Assembly (NCBI GenBank): GCA_963785645.1
Contig: CAWAWG010000006.1
Coordinates: forward strand, 620,001-684,000
Direction: 5' to 3'
Source: Trebonia sp963785645
GTDB taxonomy: Bacteria > Actinomycetota > Actinomycetes > Streptosporangiales > Streptosporangiaceae
DNA length: 64,000 nucleotides
The notes under the pieces are model-generated. The model saw only the letters and a program-made list of their open reading frames with translations, had not been told where the DNA came from and searched no databases. Below are positions 43,068-53,566 of this stretch, one piece after another. Position 1 is the stretch's first letter; each line of letters opens with the position of its first letter. Both the position numbers and the translations under genes were made by a program.

Positions 43068-43454
43068 TCACGAGGATGACCGCGGCGGGTTGAGCACGGG
43101 CAGGGCGAACACCGCGGTCACCTGGCTGCCGGAAGACCCGGATGACACGCTGACCTGGTCAGCGGTCGCGTGGACGAGCCAGAGGCCGTGACCGCGCTGT
43201 ACCGGCCAGGGCTGGGCCGGGCGCAACCCGTTGCCGGTGTCGCTGACCCGGCAGTAGAGCCGGCCATTCCGGATGAGCAGCGCTATCCTGCCTCCGCCCG
43301 GGCCATGGCGCACCGCGTTGGCGGCCAGCTCGTGCGCGGCGAGCACCACGTCGGCGGCCTGGGTACCGGACATGCCCGCCGCGGTGGCTTCCGCGAGCAC
43401 CGCCTCGCGCAGGCTGGGCAGCGTATCAGCGTTGAACGCGAAGTCCAGCGCCAT
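43068..43454 (-). CDS. Anti-sigma-factor-like ATP-binding protein (RsbW type)
   Basis: 128 residues from ATG 43454, with GGAGG 9 bases upstream. GHKL ATPase fold with N-box VLAAHELAANAVRHGPGGG, G1 box VSDTGNGLRP and G2 GHGLWLVHATADQV. The His-kinase dimerisation part is absent, as in the actinobacterial serine-kinase/anti-sigma group that phosphorylates antagonists or acts with PP2C phosphatases. No sigma factor or antagonist gene is adjacent. The reading frame extends upstream, but without a ribosome site. Confidence 0.85.
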   Translation of the reverse strand: MALDFAFNADTLPSLREAVLAEATAAGMSGTQAADVVLAAHELAANAVRHGPGGGRIALLIRNGRLYCRVSDTGNGLRPAQPWPVQRGHGLWLVHATADQVSVSSGSSGSQVTAVFALPVLNPPRSSS

Positions 43455-43649
43455 GTCCCCCGCCTCCGTCACCACACCAGGCACGCCTCGGCCCGGGACG
43501 GCTGCCCCGGTCAACCGCATCTACCCGACGGGGGACGGGTAAGCGTCCCGTTCGCGATCCGTTCTCCCGGGTGCATAGTTCGCCCGGCCGCGGGTAACGG
43601 CGCCGGACGGTCGCAGGCCGCGTTCTAGAGACCGGCCGGCCCGTGCTCG

Positions 43650-44787
43650 CTACGGCTGGCTGGCGAGCGTGATGGTGGTGGAATCGACTCGCCCCGTTGC
43701 GGTTGTAGTCGACGGCTACCTTGTCCCCGGGCTGCTTGGTGAGCGTCAGCTCCACCAGCTGGTCGGTGCTGACGGCCGGCTGTCCGTTGATCGAGGTGAT
43801 CACGTCGCCGGTGGCGAGCCCGGCCGCCTGAGCGGGACCGCTGGGGTCGATGCCGGTGACCAGGAGGCCCTCGGCCGTGCCGTTGACCGTCGCCGCGTTG
43901 GCCGAGACGGGGGTCACCTGGAGACCGAAGTAGGCGCGCGACACCTTGCCGGTCGCGATCAGCTCGTTCGCCGCCGGTAGCGCGAGGTCGGCCGGTATCG
44001 CGAAGCCGAGCCCGATGCTGCCGCCAGCCGACTCCCCGGACGGCGACGGCACCGTCGCCCCGGCGGTCGGCACCCCCACGAACTGGCCGTTGCAGTTCAC
44101 CAGCGCGCCGCCGCTATTACCGGGGTTGATCGCGGCGTCGGTCTGAATGGCGTTTATCAGCAGGGCGGTCTCAGAATTTTCGCCCGGCACCTGAATTGTC
44201 CGGTCCAGTGCGCTGACGATGCCGCTGGTCACGGTGGACGACAGGCCAAGCGGTGCGCCGAGGGCAACGACGGGCTGGCCGACGACAAGCGAGCCGGAGG
44301 AGCCCATGGGAATGACCGTCAGCCCCGTCTCGCTGACCTTAATCACCGCCAAGTCGGTCAGCGGGTCCCGGCCTATCAGCTTCGCCGCCGCGCTCTTTCC
44401 GTCGCTGAACAGGACGGCCAGCGAACCGCCGCTCGCCGCGGGAGCGATGACGTGGTTGTTCGTAAGGATGTAACCGTCCGACTTGATGACCTCGCCGGAC
44501 CCGGTCCCCGACGAACTCGTGCCCTTCGCGCTGATGGTGACGACGGATGGCAGTACCTTCTCCGCCACCGGGGTGACCTGACAGGACGCCGTTGTCTGGC
44601 TGCTCGCGGACTGAGTGCTCGCCGCCGACGCGCTGCCGGAAGACGATGACGGCGAGTTGATGGCATTCGCGATCACGCCCCCGACCACGCCGCCCGCCAC
44701 CGCGCAGGCCGCACAGGCGATCACTAGCCAGGTGCGCGGCCCCGGGCCCCGCCTCGCGCCCTTAGCATGCGATGGCGTCGACGTCAT
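43650..44787 (-). CDS. HtrA-like trypsin-fold protease with PDZ domain, C-terminal frameshift
   Basis: About 378 residues. A basic N-terminus and one membrane helix (WLVIACAACAVAGGVVGGVI) precede a Ser-rich stalk. Then comes a protease domain with His112 (TNNHVIAP), Asp145 (LTDLAVIK) and Ser225 (NPGNSGGALV), followed by a PDZ domain (GLLVTGIDPSGPAQAAGLAT, GDVITSINGQPAVSTDQLVE). After VDYNRNGAS the open frame drifts into a His-rich, Arg-rich tail that runs into the next gene. Shifting by one base near 43690 gives DSTTITLASQP and a stop at 43650-43652, the expected family ending. The catalytic part is intact. Cell-envelope quality control is the usual role. Confidence 0.85.
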
Positions 44788-45053
44788 TGGCCCCCCTGTA
44801 TGCCAAATACGCTGACATTATCCGTCGGTTTTCCACCGTACACCAATAAGGCCGCCACCGGCGGAGACGGCGCGTCCGAAAGATAGCGCATGAGAAAACG
44901 CCAATGTGCCGCCGGAAAGGTATACCGATTTCGGGGGGCACAAAAACGGACATGCCGGGCGGGATCGCGCGCGAAAAGCGGTATACCTCGCCGCGCCGCT
45001 TACACATTTCCGGTCAAATGCGCAAATGCCCGCAGATAATATGTTTTGGCGAA
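44788..45053. other. Intergenic region
   Basis: 266 bases between the protease start and the end of the IclR gene. Lower G+C around 44800-45050, with the protease promoter presumably at 44800-44900. No gene or convincing hairpin. Confidence 0.35.
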
Positions 45054-45851
45054 TTACGCGGGGATATACCCGATCTCGTGGCTGATCGCGCCGGCGCCGG
45101 CACAGAGCGCGCGGGCCACGTCGTCGAATGCGCCCGGGCTAAGCCGGTAGGACGGACCGGACACGCTGAGCGCGGCCACCACCCCGCCGTCGGCGCCGCG
45201 TACCGGCGCGGCGACCGCGTTGAGCCCGGTCTCAAGCTCCTCGGCGGTGACCGCCCAGCCGCGCTCGCGCACGCGGCCAAGCTCGGCCCGCAACTGCCCG
45301 GGGTCGGTGATCGTGCGGGGGGTGTGCGGCTTCAGGCCCCCGGTGAGCAGCGGGGCCAGCTCGTCTTCGGTCATCCAGGCCAGCAGCACCTTGCCGCTGG
45401 AGGTGGCGTGCAGCGGCGTGCGCTGCCCGATCCAGTTCTGGATGCTCACCGTCGCGGCACCCTGTTCCTGGCTGACATTCACCGCGGCGTCGCCGTCGCG
45501 CACGGCGAGGTTGACGGTCTCGTTGAGCTCGACGGCCAGCCGACGGCAGACCGGCCGGGCCTCCCGGGCGAGGTCGAGGCGGGCGGTCGTCGCACCGGCC
45601 AGGCGGACGAGACCGAACCCCAGGTGGTATTTGCCCCGTTCACCTAGCTGCTCGACCAGCCGGTGCTGTTCCAGGGTGGTCACGAGCCGGAACGCGGTGG
45701 ACTTGTGCACCCCGAGTTCCGCCGCGATCTCGGTGACGCCAAGTGCGGACCGGCCGGCCAGCAATTCCAGGATGGCCAGCGCGCGGTCGACCGACTGCAC
45801 CGCGCCGGCGGCGTCTGCCTCGCCGGGGCCCCGGCCACGGCTGTTGCTCAT
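45054..45851 (-). CDS. IclR family transcriptional regulator
   Basis: 265 residues. Winged helix at residues 18-75 (QSVDRALAILELLAGRSALG, VTEIAAELGVHKSTAFRLVT) and the IclR effector domain after it (TPLHATSSGKVLLAWMTEDE, RERGWAVTAEELETGLNAVA, VAALSVSGPSYRLSP). It is divergent from the Rieske ferredoxin gene across 122 bases that contain an inverted repeat, so it most likely controls the betaine catabolic genes in response to a pathway intermediate. Activator or repressor mode cannot be told. Confidence 0.9.
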   Translation of the reverse strand: MSNSRGRGPGEADAAGAVQSVDRALAILELLAGRSALGVTEIAAELGVHKSTAFRLVTTLEQHRLVEQLGERGKYHLGFGLVRLAGATTARLDLAREARPVCRRLAVELNETVNLAVRDGDAAVNVSQEQGAATVSIQNWIGQRTPLHATSSGKVLLAWMTEDELAPLLTGGLKPHTPRTITDPGQLRAELGRVRERGWAVTAEELETGLNAVAAPVRGADGGVVAALSVSGPSYRLSPGAFDDVARALCAGAGAISHEIGYIPA

Positions 45852-45931
45852 GCCGCAACTCTAGCGTGCGATCCGCCAAATTATCCTGCGCGCTCTTGAC
45901 CAGGTCCGATAGCCGAGCGATGCTGTTTCTT

Positions 45932-45953
45932 ATTACGCATCAAGTTGTGTAAT
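45932..45953. promoter_or_regulatory. Inverted repeat, putative IclR operator
   Basis: ATTACGCA, six bases, TGTGTAAT: eight-base arms with one mismatch, 21 bases before the GTG of the ferredoxin gene and 81 bases from the IclR start. Position suits control of both divergent units. Confidence 0.55.
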
Positions 45954-45973
45954 AGGGAACAAGGAGGTGGACT

Positions 45974-46294
45974 GTGATCGAGGTCTGCCCGGCCGCCGAC
46001 GTGCCCGAGGGCGAGGCGATCCGCGTCGATACCGACCCGCCGATCGCGGTTTTCAAGGTGGGCGGCGAGCTGTACGCCATCGACGACACCTGCACGCACC
46101 AGGACGCCTCGCTCGCCGACGGCTGGGTGGAGGGATGCCTGGTCGAATGCCCCCTGCATGCCTCGTGCTTCGACCTGCGCACCGGGGAGGTGACCGGACC
46201 GCCGGCGAAGCGGCCGGTGCGCACCCACCGGATCGAGGTCGTGGACGGGATGGTGTTCGTTCGGCTCGCACCGGCACCCGCCGAGATCCGCTGA
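45974..46294 (+). CDS. Rieske-type 2Fe-2S ferredoxin
   Basis: 106 residues from GTG 45974 (AAGGAGGTG upstream). Cluster ligands are visible: Cys40 and His42 in DDTCTHQDASL, Cys59 and His62 in LVECPLHASCFD. This is the small Rieske ferredoxin form that passes electrons from a flavoprotein reductase to a Rieske oxygenase, both of which follow in the same operon. The stop overlaps the next start by one base (TGATG). Confidence 0.92.
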   Translation: MIEVCPAADVPEGEAIRVDTDPPIAVFKVGGELYAIDDTCTHQDASLADGWVEGCLVECPLHASCFDLRTGEVTGPPAKRPVRTHRIEVVDGMVFVRLAPAPAEIR

Positions 46295-47523
46295 TGCGCA
46301 CAGCCCCAATGAACACAGCCCCAATGAACACGGTCACGGTGGTCGGCGCGTCGCTGGCCGGCCTGTCCGCGGCCCGGGCGCTGCGCGCGTACGGCTACGA
46401 CGGCCGGATCGAGATCGTCGGGGCCGAGCGGCACCGGCCGTACGACCGGCCGCCGCTGTCCAAGGAATTCCTCGCCGGCGCCGTCACCGCCGACGACCTG
46501 GCCCTGGAAAGCGCCGAGGACGAGGCCCTGGACCTGACGTGGCGGCTCGGCCGCTCCGCCGTCCGGCTCGACCCGGCCGACCGGGCCGTTGTCCTCGACA
46601 CCGGCGAGCGGGTGGCCGGCGACGGCGTGGTCGTCGCCACCGGCGCGACGGCCAGGCGGTTCCCCGGGCCGCGACTCGCGGGCGTCCACTCGCTGCGCAC
46701 TCTCGACGACGCGGTCGAGCTGCGCTCCCGGCTGCTCCCCGGCACCCGGCTGGTGGTCATCGGCGCCGGGTTCATCGGCGCTGAGGTCGCGTCCACGGCC
46801 CGTCGCCTCGGCGTCGACGTCACCGTCGTCGAGGCGGCCCCCATCCCGCTCGCGGGGCCGCTCGGCGAGGAGATGGGCCGGGCCTGCGCGGCGCTGCACG
46901 CCGAGCACGGGGTGCGGCTCATCGCCGGCGCGGTCGGCGCCCGGCTCGTCGGTGAGCGCCGGGTCCGCGCCGTGCGGCTGGCCGACGGCACGGAACTGCC
47001 GGCCGACCTCGTGGTCACCGGAATCGGCTCGATCCCGTGTGTCGGCTGGCTGGCCGGCAGCGGCCTGAGCATCGACGGCGGCGTGCTGACCGACGAGCGG
47101 TGCGCGACCGCGATCCCGGGCGTGGTGGCCGTCGGCGACTGCGCCGTCGCCCACAGCCGCTACGCCGGGGTACCGCTGCGCGCCGAGCACTGGACGCAGG
47201 CGCAGCAGCAGCCTGCCCTCGCCGCCGCCACCCTGCTCGGCCGCGACCACCAGCCGGCGCCGCTGGCCGGCCTGCCCTACTTCTGGTCTGACCAGTACGG
47301 CGTGCGCTTGCAGTTCGCCGGCCACCGGCGGACGGGCGACACCGTGGAGGTCATCGAGGGCGACCTCGAATCCCGGCGGTTCGTCGCGGTTTACCGCCGC
47401 GGCGAAGGGCCGGCCGCCGGTACCGCCACCCGGGCCGTCGCGGTGCTGGCCATGAACCAGCCCAGGCCGTTCGCCCGCTGGCGCCGCGAACTGGCCCGGC
47501 TGCACACGCCGGCCCTCGCCTGA
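46294..47523 (+). CDS. Ferredoxin reductase (FAD/NAD type)
   Basis: 409 residues from ATG 46294; two further ATG codons at 46309 and 46324 come from a short duplicated ATGAACACAGCCCCA and leave the true start open. FAD motif VTVVGASLAGLSAARALRAY, RPPLSKEFLAG, NAD motif RLVVIGAGFIGAEVASTARR, then GVVAVGDCAVAHS and the C-terminal domain (YFWSDQYGVRLQFAGH). It belongs to the reductase family of Rieske oxygenase and P450 systems and would use NADH to reduce the ferredoxin at 45974. Confidence 0.92.
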   Translation: MRTAPMNTAPMNTVTVVGASLAGLSAARALRAYGYDGRIEIVGAERHRPYDRPPLSKEFLAGAVTADDLALESAEDEALDLTWRLGRSAVRLDPADRAVVLDTGERVAGDGVVVATGATARRFPGPRLAGVHSLRTLDDAVELRSRLLPGTRLVVIGAGFIGAEVASTARRLGVDVTVVEAAPIPLAGPLGEEMGRACAALHAEHGVRLIAGAVGARLVGERRVRAVRLADGTELPADLVVTGIGSIPCVGWLAGSGLSIDGGVLTDERCATAIPGVVAVGDCAVAHSRYAGVPLRAEHWTQAQQQPALAAATLLGRDHQPAPLAGLPYFWSDQYGVRLQFAGHRRTGDTVEVIEGDLESRRFVAVYRRGEGPAAGTATRAVAVLAMNQPRPFARWRRELARLHTPALA

Positions 47524-47535
47524 GCATCCCTCTCT

Positions 47536-47623
47536 GCCAACCTCCCCGCCCCCCGCCCTTGCCAACCTCCCCGCCCCCGCCCTTGCCAACCTCCCCGCCC
47601 GCCGCCCCGCCAACCTCCCCGCC
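47536..47623. repeat. C-rich repeats between reductase and oxygenase genes
   Basis: Four copies of GCCAACCTCCCCGCC (47536, 47561, 47585, 47609), separated by C-rich filler of 9-10 bases, fill almost the whole 116-base gap. The strand is almost free of A and T. It could hinder ribosomes or polymerase, or be unstable. No hairpin is evident. Confidence 0.8.
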
Positions 47624-47639
47624 CGACCGAGAGGCACCA

Positions 47640-48769
47640 ATGACCAGCACCTCGCAATCGGCGCCCAGCCTGATCGCGACCTTGCCCGGCCGTTCCTACA
47701 CCGACCCCGACATCTTCGCCGCGGAGCAGGAGCACATCTTCGAGGCGCAGTGGATCGCGGCCGCGCGCGCCGCCGACCTCGCCGCGCCCGGCTCGTTCCG
47801 CACCGTCAGCGTCGGCCGGGAGAGCGTGGTGCTGCTCCGCGGCCGCGACGGCGCGCTGCGCGCGTTCCTCAACGTCTGCCGGCACCGCGGCGCCCGGCTC
47901 TGTACGGCCACGTCCGGACTGGTCAAGCGCAGCCTTCAGTGCCCGTATCACGCCTGGACCTACGGGCTTGACGGCAGCCTGGTCGCCGCGCCCAACCTCA
48001 CCAAGATGGCCGACATCGACCGTACCGAGTACGGCTTGGCGCCCGTGCTCCTGCGGGAATGGCTGGGCTACGCCTGGATCTGCCTGGCCGAGGCGCCGCC
48101 GTCGTTCGAGGACACCGTGATGAGCGCGGTCGCCGAGCGGCTCGGCGGCCCGGCCGAGATCGCCGCCTGGGATATCGGTTCGCTGGCCGTGGGCCGACGG
48201 GTCACCTACGACGTGGCGGCGAACTGGAAGCTCATCGTCGAGAACTTCATGGAGTGCTACCACTGCGCGACGATCCACCCGGAGCTCACCGAGGTGCTGC
48301 CCGAGTTCGCCGACGGCTACGCGGCCCAGTACTACGTCGGGCACGGCGCCGAGTTCGGTGCCGGCGTGGAGGGCTTCACCGTCGACGGCGGCCCCGGCCT
48401 GGACAAGATCGCGGCATCGGCGCCGAGCAGGACCGGCGCTACTACGCGATCACCGTGCTGCCGCAGGTTTTCATCAACCTGGTGCCCGACCACGTCATCT
48501 TCCACCGGATGTATCCGGCCGCCGCGGACCGGACGGTCGTCGAGTGCGACTGGCTCTACCGGCCCGACACCCTGGCGGCCGGCCACGACATCTCCCGCTC
48601 GGTAGAACTGTTCCACCGGGTCAATCAGCAGGACTTCGATGCCTGCGAGCGCTGCCAGCCCAGCATGTCCTCGCGGCTGTACCGTCACGGCGGCGTGCTG
48701 GTGCCTTCCGAGCATCACATCGGCTCGTTCCACCAGTGGGTACAGCAGCGGATCGGAGCCGGCCAGTGA
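47640..48769 (+). CDS. Rieske non-heme iron oxygenase (glycine betaine monooxygenase-like), one frameshift
   Basis: About 376 residues. Rieske domain: Cys80 and His82 in NVCRHRGARLC, Cys101 and His104 in QCPYHAWTYG. Catalytic iron site NWKLIVENFMECYHCATIHP with His208 and His213. Near 48420 the frame slips by one base and continues RRYYAITVLPQVFINLVPDH to the C-terminus VQQRIGAGQ. Total length is not divisible by three, so a single indel explains it. The layout resembles GbcA/stachydrine-demethylase-type enzymes that N-demethylate quaternary ammonium compounds. With the ferredoxin, reductase and downstream dimethylglycine dehydrogenase, conversion of glycine betaine to dimethylglycine is the best prediction. 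Confidence 0.85.
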
Positions 48770-51245
48770 ACGGCACCCCACGTGTCGTGATCATCGGCGC
48801 GGGCATCGTCGGCGCGAACCTGGCGGACGAGCTGACCGCCCGCGGCTGGGACCGGGTCACCGTCATCGACCAGGGCCCGCTGCCGCTCACCGGGGGATCG
48901 ACCTCGCACGCGCCGGGGCTGGTCTTCCAGACCAGCCCCGGCAAGACGATGACACAGTTCGCTCGCTACACCGTCGAGAAGTTCCTGGCCCTGGATGTGG
49001 CCGGCGCTGGTGCTTCAACCAGGTCGGCGGACTTGAGGTCGCCACCACCCAGGAACGGCTGGCCGACCTTTACCGCAGGCAGGGGTGGGCCACCGCCTGG
49101 GGAATCGATGCCCAGGTCGTCGGCCCGGACGAATGCGTGCGCCTGCATCCGCTGCTCAACCGGGAGGTCGTGCTAGCCGGGCTGCACGTGCCCACGGACG
49201 GCCTGGCCAAGGCAACCCGCGCCGTCGTCGCGCTGGCCCGGCGCGCCGAGGCGCGCGGCGCAACGTTCCTCGGCTCAACCCGGGTGACGGGGATCGAGCA
49301 GAGCGGCGCCCGGGTAACCGCGGTGCGCACCGCGGCGGGAGTGGTACCCGCCGATATCGTGGTGTGCTGCGCCGGGTTCTGGGGCCGGGAGATCGGCGCG
49401 ATGGCCGGAATGACGGTGCCGCTGCTCCCGCTTGCGCACCAGTACGCCAAGACCGCGCCGGTGCTCGAGCTGGCCGGACGGAGCGACGAGCACACCGAGG
49501 CGCGGCTGCCCATTCTCCGGCACCAGGATCAGGACCTGTACTTCCGCGAGCACGTCGACCAGATCGGGATCGGCAGCTACGCGCACCGCCCGATGCCGGT
49601 GCGGCTCAGCGACCTTGGGGAGGTCAGCGCCGGGCCGGGCCCGGCCGCGGGCATGCCGTCGATGCTGCCGTTCACCGAGCAGGACTTCGGGCCGGCCTGG
49701 GAACAGAGCACCCGGCTGCTGCCCGCGCTCGCCGCGACCAAAGTGGAGGAGGGATTCAACGGGATCTTTTCCTTTACCCCCGACGGCGGCCCGCTGATCG
49801 GCGAGTCACCCGACCTCGCCGGGTTCTGGATCGCCGAGGCCGTGTGGGTCACGCACTCCGCCGGGGTCGCCCGGGCCGTCGCGCAGCTGCTCGTCGACGG
49901 CCGCAGTGAAACCGACCTGCATGCCTGTGACGTCCACCGGTTCGAGGACGTTCAGCTCGCCGACGACTACGTCGACGAGACGGCACAGCAGAGTTTCGTC
50001 GAGATCTACGACGTAATCCATCCGCTGCAGCCCCGGCGTTCCCCGCGCGGCCTGCGGGTCAGCCCCTTTCACGCCCGCCAGGAGGAGCTTGGCGCGTTCT
50101 TCCTTGAGTCCGCGGGCTGGGAGCGGCCGCACTGGTACGAGGCGAACGCATCGCTCGTGACGGCCCTGCCGCCCGAGTGGACGCCGCCGGAGCGGGGCGT
50201 TTGGTCCGCGCGATTCCATTCCCCCATCGCCGCGGCCGAGGCGTGGCGGACCCGGACCGCCGTCGCGCTTTACGACATGACACCGCTCAAGCGGCTGGAG
50301 GTCGCCGGCCCGGGCGCGCTCGCGCTGCTCCAGCGGCTCACCACCAACCAGCTGGACAAGGCGCCGGGCTCGGTTACCTACACCCTGGCCCTGGACGACG
50401 CCGGCGGGATCCGCAGTGACCTCACCGTCGCCCGGCTCGGCGAGGAGCTCTTCCAGGTGGGCGCGAACGGTAACCTCGACCAGGATTACCTGCGCCGCAG
50501 CCTGCCCGCCGATGGCAGCGTGACCGTCCGCGACATCACCGGCGGCACCTGCTGCCTCGGTGTGTGGGGACCGCGGGCGGCCGAACTGGTGCAGCCGCTT
50601 AGCCGCGATGACCTCGCCGCCCTGAAGTACTTCAGGGCGATGCGGTCCCATGTCGCGGGGGTGCCGGTGATCATGATGCGGCTGTCCTACGTGGGCGAAT
50701 ACGGCTGGGAAATCTACACGAGCGCAGAAAACGGACAGCGTCTGTGGGATGTGCTGTGGGAAGCCGGGCCGGGCCTTGGGCTGATCGCGGCCGGGCGGGC
50801 GGCGTTCAACAGCCTCCGGCTGGAGAAGGGCTACCGCGCCTGGGGCCAGGACATGACGACCGAGCATAACCCGTACGAGGCCGGACTCGGCTTTGCCGTG
50901 CGCCCGGCCAAGGGTGAATTCGTCGGCCGGGACGCGCTCGCCGGACTCAGCGAGGACACGGCCGTCCGGCGGCTGCGCTGCCTGACCGTCGACGACGGCC
51001 GGAGCGTGGTCCTCGGCGCCGAGCCGGTGTTTCTCGACGGCAGCCCCGCCGGGTACGTCACCAGCGCCGGGTTCGGGCACACGGTCGGGCGGCCGCTGGC
51101 GTACGCCTGGCTGCCCGCCAGCGCGATCGCGGGCACGCGCGTGGAGATCGGGTATTTCGGACGGCGAATCCCGGCCACGGTCGTTGACGAGCCGCTCTTC
51201 GATCCGGGCATGACCCGGATCCGCGGTCAGGCCGCCGGGGCATGA
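48766..51245 (+). CDS. Dimethylglycine/sarcosine dehydrogenase-like FAD-GcvT protein, one frameshift
   Basis: About 826 residues. It starts at GTG 48766, overlapping the oxygenase stop (GTGA). FAD fold VVIIGAGIVGANLADELTAR, STSHAPGLVFQ (the His in this motif carries covalent FAD in dimethylglycine dehydrogenases). The frame slips near 49008, resumes CFNQVGGLEVATTQERLADL, and runs clean to the end. The C-terminal 400 residues are the GcvT-like folate-binding domain (LYDMTPLKRLEVAGPGALAL, LSYVGEYGWEIYTSAENGQR, GRAAFNSLRLEKGYRAWGQD). It would demethylate dimethylglycine (or sarcosine) and pass the one-carbon unit to tetrahydrofolate. Confidence 0.88.
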
Positions 51246-51250
51246 CGAGT

Positions 51251-51769
51251 TCAGTCGCGGGCCGCCCCGCTGACCGGCTGGAAGCCTGCCACCGCCCGAC
51301 GGAACAGCTCCTCCACCGCGGTCCGCTCCGGCGGCGGATCGGCGAGCAGGGCCTGCATGACCAGACCGCAGAACGTCGCGGCGAGCAGCCGGCCGGTGAC
51401 CGGGTCCGTTCGAGAGGCGAACAACTCGGTCAGCGCGGCGTCCCAGGCGGCGCTGGCCGCGCGCAGCGGCGCCCGGTGCAGCGCGGCGACGTAGAGTTCG
51501 TACTCCACCACCGCCCGCGGCCGCTCCTCACCGCTCAGGCTGCCGATCACTAGGTCGGCGATCGCCGCGGCGAGGTCAGCGTCCGCGGGCAGCCCGGCCT
51601 CCCAGTCCCTTAGCCGCCTGATGTTGTCCTGTGCGGCCGTGTCCAGCGCCACCCCGAGCAGGTCGTCGAGGCTCGCGAAGTGGTAGGTGGTCGAGCCGAG
51701 GGGGACGCCGGCGAAGGCGGCCACCGCCCGGTGGGTCAGTCCCTCAACGCCCCGTTCGGCCACCACCGC
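51251..51769 (-). CDS. TetR family regulator, start uncertain
   Basis: About 172 residues from GTG 51769. The recognition part of the helix-turn-helix is clear (GLTHRAVAAFAGVPLGSTTY, HFASLDDLL). The first helix (DRRARIARAAIAVVAERG) is also encoded upstream in the same frame, up to a TAA near 51905, but no ATG or GTG lies there. A CG-repeat stretch at 51775-51800 may hide an indel. The C-terminal ligand domain (YELYVAALHRAPLRAASAAW) is complete. It is convergent with the dehydrogenase and divergent from the aldehyde dehydrogenase, a place like that of BetI in bet clusters. Confidence 0.8.
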   Translation of the reverse strand, partial: AVVAERGVEGLTHRAVAAFAGVPLGSTTYHFASLDDLLGVALDTAAQDNIRRLRDWEAGLPADADLAAAIADLVIGSLSGEERPRAVVEYELYVAALHRAPLRAASAAWDAALTELFASRTDPVTGRLLAATFCGLVMQALLADPPPERTAVEELFRRAVAGFQPVSGAARD

Positions 51770-52067
51770 GATCGCCGCGCGCGCGATGCGCGCGCGGCGG
51801 TCAGGATCGCCTGGGCCGCGCGGACGCCTGCCGCCGTTTGTCCCGCTAGTCCCGTCCGTCGTCTTTCCTCCCGCCGTCCCCGATCTGCTCCCGCCAATTT
51901 ATAGGAAAAGCCATTTACAGCCAGCACGAGGATGTGTACAAATGTACCTACATGTGACGGCCATCACAATCACGAGGCGGGCCCGGTGAGGTAGGCACAG
52001 CGCAGCAGCACAGGGAACAAGCACGGCGAGAGAGGCCTGGTCAAAGAGACACGGTGAAAGAGGCACA

Positions 52068-53538
52068 GTGAAAGACCTGTACATCGCGGGCGACTGGACC
52101 GAGGCAACGTCGGGTGCCGAGTCGCAGACGCTGAACCCAGCCGACGCGAGCGTGCTCCAGACGGTTTCCGAGGCCGGTCCCGCGGATGTGGACAGCGCGG
52201 TTGCCGCGGCCCGGGCGGCGTTCGACACCGGTCCGTGGCCGCGTACCCCGGCCGCCCGCCGGGCCTCGCTGCTGAACGCCATCGCCGACCTGCTCCAGCG
52301 CGACCGGGAGGCCCTGGCCCGCACGGAGACCCTGGACACCGGCAAGACCCTGCGGGAGAGCCGGATGGACGTCGACGACGTCACCGCGGTGTTCCGCTAC
52401 TTCGCCGGGCTGGCCGACGCACATGCCGGCCGGGTGGTCGACACCGGCAACCCGGACGCGGTGAGCCGGATCGTGCACGAGCCCGTCGGAGTCTGCGCGC
52501 TGATCGCGCCGTGGAACTACCCGCTGCTGCAGATGTCCTGGAAGCTTGCGCCGGCGCTGGCCGCGGGGAACACGGTGGTACTCAAGCCCAGCGAACTCAC
52601 CCCGCTGACCACGGTCGCGCTGGTGCGACTGGCCGAGGAGGCCGGGGCACCCCCCGGCACCGTGAACCTGCTGCTCGGCCGCGGCCCCACCGTGGGGCAG
52701 GCGCTCATCGAGCACCCGGGCGTAGACCTCATCTCGTTCACCGGCGGCCTGGCCACCGGCGAGAAGATCATGGCCGCCGCCGCCCGCGGGGTACGCCGGG
52801 GTGGCCCTGGAACTCGGCGGCAAGAACCCCAACATCGTGTTCGCCGACGCGGACCTCGACACCGCCGTCGATTTCGCGCTCACCGCGGCGTTCCTGCACT
52901 GCGGTCAGGTCTGCTCGGCCGGCTCCCGCCTCATCCTCCAGGACGCGATCCACGACGAGTTCACCGCCGCGCTCGCGGAGCGGGCCGGTGCGATCCGGCT
53001 CGGTAACGGACTCGCCCCGGACACCGAGGCGGGACCGCTGGTGTCCGCCGGGCAGCGCGCGAAGGTCGAACGGCACATCGCCGACGCGCTCGCCGAGGGC
53101 GCGACCCTGCTCGCCGGCGGCGCGCGGCCCGCGGAGCCGGAGCTTGCCGCCGGGTTCTTCCTGCGCCCGACCGTGCTCGGCGGCTGCGACCGGACGATGA
53201 ACGTGGTCCGCGAGGAGATATTCGGGCCGGTCGTCACCATCGAGCGGTTCGCCGCCGAGGACGAGGCGGTGCGGCTTGGCAACGACACCGACTACGGGCT
53301 CGCCGGGGCGGTGTTCACCGCCGATGCCGGCCGCGCCGAGCGCGTGGCCCGCGCACTGCGGCACGGGACCGTCTGGATCAACGACTACCACCCGTACCTC
53401 CCGCAGGCCGAGTGGGGCGGATTCGGAAAATCAGGCATCGGCCGCGAACTCGGGCCGTCTGGCCTGGAGGAGTACCAGGAAAAGAAGCACATCTACCACA
53501 ACATCCGGCCGCAGGCCGGCTTGTGGTTCCGAAGGTGA
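52068..53538 (+). CDS. betB: Betaine aldehyde dehydrogenase, one frameshift
   Basis: About 489 residues from GTG 52068. N-terminus LYIAGDWTEATSGAESQTLN, NAD-binding APWNYPLLQMSWKLAPALAA, LKPSELTPLT and SFTGGLATGEKIMA. A one-base slip near 52795 leads to VALELGGKNPNIVFADADLD, the catalytic Cys in FLHCGQVCSAGSR, EEIFGPVVTIERFAAEDEAV and the C-terminal IRPQAGLWF. It oxidises betaine aldehyde to glycine betaine with NAD(P). The gene name rests on similarity and on the adjacent transporter and choline dehydrogenase genes. Confidence 0.88.
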
Positions 53539-53566
53539 CTCATCCGTTGACCAAAGGGAGAGCCAT

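Noticed and set aside
43426..43650. His/Arg-rich C-terminal extension of the HtrA-like protease (RFHHHHARQP...)
   Set aside because: It appears only because of a one-base slip near 43690. The shifted frame gives the expected family ending and a stop at 43650, and the extension overlaps the start of the next gene.
51930..51965. TGTACAAATGTAC region as a TetR operator
   Set aside because: Only short, irregular half-matches; no extended symmetry comparable with the operators listed.
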